Shown here: in pieces, positions 57,551 through 64,000 of the stretch
Layout of the letters: each line of letters opens with the position of its first letter
How positions within the stretch are numbered: position 1 is the first letter of the stretch
DNA from: Narthecium ossifragum
Taxonomy: Eukaryota > Streptophyta > Magnoliopsida > Dioscoreales > Nartheciaceae
NCBI GenBank assembly: GCA_963920575.1
Contig: OY986975.1
Location: 22,413,897-22,477,896 of the forward strand
Length of the DNA: 64,000 bases
Direction: 5' to 3'
The notes under the pieces: generated by a model
Databases searched by the model: none
Seen by the model: only the letters and a program-made list of their open reading frames with translations
What the model was told of the DNA's origin: nothing
Translations under genes and position numbers: made by a program

Positions 57551-57992
57551 AAAAAATCTTCTCATTCCAGACCATAGAACTCAAAAATTTCTCTAGATTC
57601 TGGATCGATTCAGGATGCAGAAGATGTATATATAGTTCTAATAGTCTCAGATTCCAGAGGAAGAACAGAACGAAGTTTCCAGTAGATAGAGAGACCATTT
57701 TAAAAGCTGTGCTTACTGAAAGTAATGTCAAGTCTATTTCGTCAGAAAAGAAAAGAAAGAGATATCCATACAAAAAATCCTCTCATTCCAGACCATGAAC
57801 TCAAAAATTTCTCTAGATTCAGGATCGATTCAGGATGCAGAAGATGTATACATAGTTCTAATAGTCTCAGATTCCAGAGGAAGAACAGAACGAAGTTTCC
57901 AGTTGATAGAGAGACCATTTTAAAAGCTGTGCTTACTGAAAGTAATGTCAAGTCTATTTCGTCAGAAAAGAAAAGAAAGAGATGTCCACATA
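57551..57992. repeat. 221-bp tandem duplication downstream of the FAF gene
   Basis: AAAAAATC(T/C)TCTCATTCC starts at 57551 and 57772. The two units are nearly identical over their whole length, with a handful of substitutions and one single-base gap. Confidence 0.92.
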
Positions 57993-58987
57993 AAAGTAGA
58001 ACCAAGGAATGAATGCCATACTAATAAATGTTGAAATGGTAACACCACCACAAAAATCCCACAAGTGCCAATCTTTTTTTTTCTTCTTCAAAAATTGCAG
58101 CACAAGCGAACTGGCATTTTTTTCCCCCTCTTCTAATCTCATATACTGAAATTGCTGCCATTATCATGATAGAATGAGAACATTTTGATGCTGAGGTCGG
58201 TGGTGTACAGATGATTAAATAATAAATCAGAGTTCAAGATTGCATGGAGGACAGGCAGACCATTGGGAACCTGCACCAGTTAAGTGTATGGTTTGCATGC
58301 ACAAGTTGATCAATTTTCTAACTCTGAAAATGACTCCATGTCCATTAATTCAGACCACACGTTTGTAGATAATAATAAGACACCCATCCCACCACTTCCA
58401 AGCTTCAGGAAAAAACTTTGTCCCCCACCAATCAGACTATCAACTATGATGGCAGACACCATTAACTCTGCTCACAGGGAAACCACATGATCTCACCTGA
58501 TCCCAACCATAAAAGAAGAAATCCAGCAGTGAGAAAGACGGAAAGGCACATTAAAGTCAAGTGCGTGTTAGCTAAATTAAATTGGTAGAGCGCCCTATTA
58601 AATGCACCATTGACTAGAAGAATCATTCAACTAGCATATACCAAGATAACCCCAGAATCCATGATCTCGCTCACCGTCAATTTCCACCTTCCTAAAAGTT
58701 TAATCTCACATATTCACTAGTAAATAGCACCTTTTTGGGCATACCAAGCCAAGTGTAAGAATTACAAAAGCAATCAGATAGGAAGCTGAAATATGAAGGA
58801 AAGTAAAAGCAAAAAATGGTGTCTCTATCAGTAGTTAGAATTGTCTGCATGCAGCTTGAAACCAATCAAGCTAATGAATATATGTGCAACAAAGTAGAAG
58901 GAAATAACCATCAATTCGAGGAAAAAAATACTTTGATTGTCTGGGATCATTCACATGTAGAGGATCATTCTTTGTACAGTGTAATCT
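57993..58987. other. AT-rich intergenic stretch, including VAMP727 3' flank
   Basis: No coding sequence, RNA gene or clear repeat is seen. Confidence 0.5.
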
Positions 58988-61368
58988 CTACTTGCAATTG
59001 AATCCCCTGCAGGCCATCAACCACAGGATTAGAATTAGTACCGCTATAGCGCCTGCCAACATGAGCTTGAATTTGATGTTATCCAGCCACATCTTCAGTC
59101 GAAGCTGCCTGCCCTGCCTCTGGAAACTGTCTGCCTGAGAACAAGAGCCAATGGATCAAACCAACAAAACACCAGTGATGTTGAGGACCTTTCATATATG
59201 TCTAGTCTTCCTTACATACTAAGAACTGATGCTAAGTAAGAGCAACATCTGTACTCATGTGAGCGCGTACAGTGCATACGCGGGCTCAGGCAGGCCCAGT
59301 AATTTGTTTTAAGTCCGTATGTGGGGCATTGGCCCCCCTAAACCCGGGTAATAGACTCAGCTAATAGAAAAAAGAAAGCACGCCTACTGAAGCAAATAGC
59401 ATATGCAAATATGTAATATGCTTCATAGAATGGGCTATACCTGAAGCTGTAAACTCTCGGTCTTGTCCACCAACAGTTCAATCTTCTCCCCACGATCAAG
59501 AACCTATGGAAGATTAAAACATCATTAGACATTTTTACCATCAGCCAGTATTTAGTGTATCTATCTGCTAGTATACTGATACTGATGGTACTAGTTTGAG
59601 CTTGAAAGCTTAGAGTATAGGAGTTGTTAATTGCTGGATAAACCCAGAGAGTTTTACATGTGTACATAGCAGAGTAATACCATCTGTTTGAAAACTAGAC
59701 AGCAAGAAAACTGTGATGCTTGTGGTGTTCTCTTCAGCATTAAAACCTAAGAGTTTGATCATGATTTACAAAAGTCATGTAGGACTTGGTAATTGTCTTG
59801 CTAAACTTCTAGCGTTCTCAACTAAGAGAAGAATATACTAGATAATTTGGAGCTTGACTGAGTTACCTTCAATTGATTGCTTCAGCAACTATAGCATCCC
59901 CATGGTTGCAAATATCCAAAATCCGAAGTCATCCAACTCAAAATAAATGCAAAGTTCGGCTGGAGAGCACAACTTATTTGTTGAAAGATCAAATACCCTG
60001 ATGGGTCTACTCTTTTATACTTGTCTTATCCAAAGTCTTTATTTTTTTTTTTCTTTCCCTGATCATTCTTTGAGAGAACTTCAATGACGAGGATGGTGTA
60101 TCTTGATCACCAGGATGGGTTAAAAATGGATTTTTTTTCTTTATTTCTTATATGTCAACCCATCAGTGGGCAGTTACATAAAGCTTAACCAATTTTCTTT
60201 CTTCTAAATATGCCGAGTTCCCACGTTATTACCTACTATAAGAATATTAATATACTCTAAATGTCCAGCAAATCCACAATAAAGTAGTCAGTAATGTACC
60301 GTGATCTCATAAAGTACACCTTAATTGATCACTTCAACAAGCACTTGCATATACTCTCAAAGTAATATTACCAAAGCTCTCAGCAATCAAAAATTAATGG
60401 GTTTGCTTTTGGTGGCCTAGAGATGTCACTCTAATATTCAAGCAGCACTCCTATCAAATGCAATGATCAGATGTTATAATTCATGTTAATTGCCAAATAA
60501 AACTAATAGATCTCTTTTTGACAGAGGGAATTAAGATAATTTACATAGCACTGATTCTGATAGTACAGGATACGAGAGTTCAAACCTTCTCGATGTTCTC
60601 CATAGATCTCTTTTTGACAGAGGGAATTAAGATAATTTACATAGCACTGATTCTGATAGTAAAGGATACGAGAGTTCAAACCTTCTCGATGTTGTCCATC
60701 ATTATTCCCTTAACCTCCGTAATGTGAGCTTTCAGTTTGGATAGCTCGCTCATTTCCTCTGGATGATTACTGCAGTAATCCATATGCTCCTTCAACCTTG
60801 GCCTGTTTAAACACAATACAAAGTCAATTTACTCTCGAAAGTTAGAAAATTAAGGCAAAACAATCACAAGTATAATGACGTCCAAGACATACCCAAATTC
60901 CTGATCAAGTTCATATGCAGTACTAAACCGTTCTTCAAACAGATCGTCATCCTCATCGATATCCCCAAGCGGGTGAGAAACACTGGAATTGATGCTCGCT
61001 TCATAATAACGCATGAAATCATCCCTCACTCTCTCTAAGAACACAAAGGGCACCCATCTGCCAATTGCTTCACTGGCTACAACCAGAAAAGCTACCCATC
61101 CAAGAAGCATTCAATAGGAAACAAAGAAACTTCTAGGCAAGTATCAACAACTAAAATAAAACTCAATAGAATTCATACTAAATCCTCTGTCCAACAGGAA
61201 GTTGAATGTATGACCGTCACACGAGTAGGTGAACTTCCTACTATTCGGGGGCAGATTTTGCAAGCATTGGACTGCAATGGTGCTAAAATTCCCAGAGAGG
61301 GATGTATACTCTGCAAGAACAACGGTGCCCTTTGCCACAAAGCTATATATCAATGCTTGCTTGCTCAT
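58988..61368 (-). CDS. VAMP727: R-SNARE VAMP727
   Basis: VAMP727 drives fusion at the prevacuolar/vacuolar membrane with SYP22-VTI11-SYP51. Exons on minus: 61368-61179, 61091-60893, 60802-60682, 59503-59441, 59134-58988, for 239 residues. The longin domain starts [20 protein letters not shown] and includes [18 protein letters not shown]. The acidic insertion that marks VAMP727 within the longin domain is present ([17 protein letters not shown]). The SNARE motif spans [20 protein letters not shown] with the zero-layer Arg in [17 protein letters not shown]. The C-terminal anchor is [20 protein letters not shown]. Start at 61368 was chosen over an upstream in-frame Met by family alignment. Intron 3 contains a tandem duplication that copies the donor. 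Confidence 0.96.
60506..60697. repeat. 96-bp tandem duplication spanning the VAMP727 exon 3 donor
   Basis: The unit starting ATAGATCTCTTTTTGACAGA lies at 60506-60601 and 60602-60697, with two substitutions. The right-hand copy contains the last 16 bases of exon 3 and its GTTTGA donor; the left-hand copy, inside the intron, carries the same sequence. Confidence 0.92.
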
Positions 61369-61928
61369 GGATGTAATTCTACTCCTGTCCAAGTATAGTG
61401 AAATAGCTCAAATCTAAAAAAGGAAACTATGTCAATAATCCGCACATATAGATAGACAAAGTTAAAGCAATGCCGCATCTCAAACGACCAGAATTTGCAT
61501 TAAAGCATGACAATTTCAGCATGATAACATTCAATAGATTCTAAAAGCTAAATCTAAGGAGAAAACATCTATTCAACAATATGAGAGGCCAATGTCGATT
61601 CTATGGGAAAGAGATCCTAATTGAAACAGAATGTATAAATTTGCGTGGAAATTATCAAAGCTTGACCTAACTTTGATTTGCATCAATGCGGAAGATATCT
61701 CAAACAATATCACGAAAATTGCAGAGGGAAATCCATACTTATTGTCAAAATTTCAATGAAAAATCATGAAATCATACCAAAGTTTGCTTCGAATGCAGGA
61801 TCTCGGGGGTTCTTCAATTCGAGCTACGATGCTGCAGGGAAGAACGATTACTGGTCAAAGAACAGAGGAAGCTTAAATACTCAACGTACGGATAGTAATT
61901 ACGGTCATGCCACTGTATGGTTTAAACG

Positions 61929-61950
61929 AACCGGTTCACGTGAACCGGTT
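61929..61950. promoter_or_regulatory. 22-bp perfect palindrome centred on a G-box
   Basis: AACCGGTT - CACGTG - AACCGGTT reads the same on both strands, between the divergent VAMP727 (start 61368) and IF1-like (start 62043) genes and 93 bp from the latter. CACGTG is the core recognised by plant bZIP and bHLH factors. A further CCCGGTTCG follows at 61953. Confidence 0.7.
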
Positions 61951-62042
61951 ATCCCGGTTCGCTCTACCCCGACTTTTATTACATCTTATATAATACCCTT
62001 GTATAGAAGTCAGTCTCGTCGATCGAATCATCGGAAAGAGGA

Positions 62043-62362
62043 ATGGCGATGAGATCGGCGATCTCCCGAGCATCGGGATCGGCGGGGATCGGAGCTCGGA
62101 GTAGCTCTCGGTGGTTTAGCGACGGGAAAAAGGTTCTCAGCGAGGAGGAGAAGGCTGCTGAGAATGTTTACATAAAGGTTCTTATTCTTGCTTCGAAATC
62201 CACTTTAGATTCCATTGTATCAACAAAGTTTGATTCATCATTCATGTATGGGGTTTTTGGGTTTGTTTGTTGGTTTAGAAAATGGAGAGGGAGAGGATGG
62301 AGAAGATGAAGCTGAAGGAGGAGAAGGAGAAAGCCGCAGCTGAGAAGGAGAAAGCCGGCAAG
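62043..62362 (+). CDS. IF1-like mitochondrial protein (3' part outside the window)
   Basis: Two exons are visible: 62043-62177 and 62279-62362. The N-terminus MAMRSAISRASGSAGIGARS, with SSRWFSDGKKVLSEEEKAAE, looks like a mitochondrial presequence ending near RWFSDGK. The following AENVYIKKMEREREKMKLKE and a Lys/Glu/Ala-rich helix match the small plant proteins related to the ATP synthase inhibitor IF1 (Arabidopsis At2g27730 type, by memory). The donor after AGK at 62362 leads into an intron that I cannot close within the window. Identification is by the N-terminal motif and is moderately sure. Confidence 0.75.
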
Positions 62363-64000
62363 GTTCTGCTTTTTTTTAAAAAAAACATCTTTCTGGGGTT
62401 ATTTGTGTTCTTATTTCTGGGTTTTTGGTTCAATTTCTGTCAGTATATCCATTGGTAGGGGAAATGGTATGATTTAGATGTCGATACCAGTTGGAAATTC
62501 TTAGAACTATAGATTCCAACAAGGTCTTGTAAAGATGGATTTGGTTCTTCTTATCCCCTCGATGAATCGTCTCCGAGTTTGCAATGTTTGATCTGGAGGT
62601 TAATTAGAATTTTTATGTTACTGGTGTCCATGTAAGGTTATCTTGTGAATGTTCGTGAACTTTGTTGCTAGGTTTTTCGTTGTGTGATGTAACTATATGG
62701 TACTTGGGGCTTTATAAGTGCCTTCATTTGCTCTAATTAGGATGTAAAACATTGCGTGTTTACAAGAGAATAGTATGAAAGTTGGATGTTGACTATTAGC
62801 CGATAACATGTCATGAAGAAGGTTTTGGGATTGAATTTACTGAGGAGGGGAGCTTAGAGGAAAGCAAAGTCCAGGAGAAGCCATCATGTTAACAAACATT
62901 TAACTATCATATGTATGCAAATCTTTGTGCGAATCTAATCTTGATAAGTTTAGTATGTTGAGGTGATATATTTGTTAATTGGAGCTTTGGATGATAATCA
63001 ACCTTGCTGCTTATAACAAGATATAAAAGTGAAAATGGATGCAAAAAATAAAACAATGACACGGAAGCCACTATTTGGAGATTCCTGATCAATTGGCTTA
63101 TTATTTGTTGTTTAGCTCATAACTTAGACTTGGTTTGTTGAAAAATACATAACCTTACAATCTCATGACTACAAGATCAAGCCAAAATCTGAATGCCAAT
63201 TATTTATTTTGTTCCTAAAGGTGAATCAGTTATCACACAATTAACTCGTGCCAAGGAAGATGATTCAACTGAATCTCATGCAACTTCTCTCTTGCTGTCA
63301 TTCATTTTCCTTTCAGCTGGGATTTTGAAGAGGGAAGATTCTTGTTTGCATCATTCTTAACCTTTTTGTCCTTTGTATCTACTCATGGTTCCTATGAATA
63401 TAAGTTCAAATGATTTCCAATCTGGATGTGGTTATCTTACTATGTCTCTGTTTACATGTCAGTATATTGTAACACCAATATTGTAGCCTCCTCTTTTGAT
63501 CCATGGCCAGTCAGAATAAACCAGCTATGGCTTGATGATTTAGGACCAGTCTATGTTGAAAAACTTTGAACTGTGGTCATCATGGCTTTGGCAGCTAGTG
63601 TTTGATGATTTAGGACAAATTTATCTTGATTAGTAGAAAGAATATCATTGCTTGGGTACTCTATTCTATCTCATGGCCTTATCCTTGACTTGACGAGAGT
63701 ATATGTGGTGGAGTTTAACAATAAATTACTACCATGAGTGGCATTTACATGTGTCAGTGCTGGCATCTGCACAGTCTCTTTGATACCTGTTGTCAAAAGT
63801 GAAAGGAAGCTGTTTGATTGCTCCAAAATTTGTTAGGTAAGCTAGAAGGAGCCATGCCCCTCAGCCTTGGCTTTTGGGAGTGGCTAGTTTTAAGTTCTTT
63901 GAAAAGTTAGAAAGTACGAGATGTGACATGAGAGGTTGAGACTAGGCGATGATTTCTTTCGTATTATGGCTTCTTCCTGTTCTGTGGTACTTGTTAGCTA
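62363..64000. other. intron of the IF1-like gene running to the window edge
   Basis: AT-rich, with no further exon recognised before 64000. Contains GATTTAGGACAAATTTATCTTG and GATTTAGGACCAGTCTATG-like local similarities near 63537 and 63606, but no gene. Confidence 0.4.

Overview
This is plant nuclear DNA: about twenty recognisable protein genes, most of them cut by GT-AG introns, two cytosolic-type tRNA genes, and many transposon remains. The GC-rich first exons beside AT-rich introns and intergenic DNA, and the character of the proteins, point to a monocot. I cannot place it more precisely (palm-like or Zingiberales-like is a guess). Exon borders below were read by eye from splice consensus, reading-frame continuity and known family sequence.

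Layout. 1-5 kb: decapping activator DCP1 (minus, 3' end outside the window). 6.4-8.3 kb: an LBD transcription factor between two short LINE tails. 8.4-12.8 kb: SWC2/YL1 of the SWR1 chromatin remodeller. 13-15 kb: a dead LINE reverse transcriptase carrying a stack of later insertions (a MITE, a younger LINE tail inside that MITE, and a solo LTR). 15.2-16.1 kb: a Casparian strip membrane protein. 17-23.6 kb: a divergent pair, ELM1 (mitochondrial fission, minus) and RAR1 (immune co-chaperone, plus). 24.9-27.4 kb: cyclophilin CYP18-2. 28.1-33.4 kb: two DIVARICATA-type MYB genes in the same orientation, separated by transposon-like DNA. 34-37 kb: an Ole e 1-like secreted protein, a plastid DUF7148-type protein and tRNA-Leu(UAG). 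37.5-43 kb: an ABHD11-like hydrolase and the ubiquitin-eL40 fusion. 44.4-47.1 kb: a DYW pentatricopeptide protein and a LEA_2 protein. 47-49.6 kb: gene-free hairpin repeats and microsatellites. 49.7-57.3 kb: a condensation-domain-like protein, an arabinogalactan-type protein, a GST-N/hemerythrin protein with an antisense tRNA-Pro(CGG) in its first intron, and a FAF-domain protein. 59-64 kb: R-SNARE VAMP727 and the start of an IF1-like mitochondrial protein, divergent around a palindromic G-box.

The genes are ordinary housekeeping, trafficking and developmental genes; no operon-like or clustered pathway is visible. The unusual material is structural: nested transposons, a GC-AG intron, repeated local tandem duplications of about 40-220 bp in introns and gene flanks (one copying a splice donor, one copying a tRNA 3' half), hairpin MITEs, and conserved-looking open segments downstream of the PPR gene that I cannot identify.
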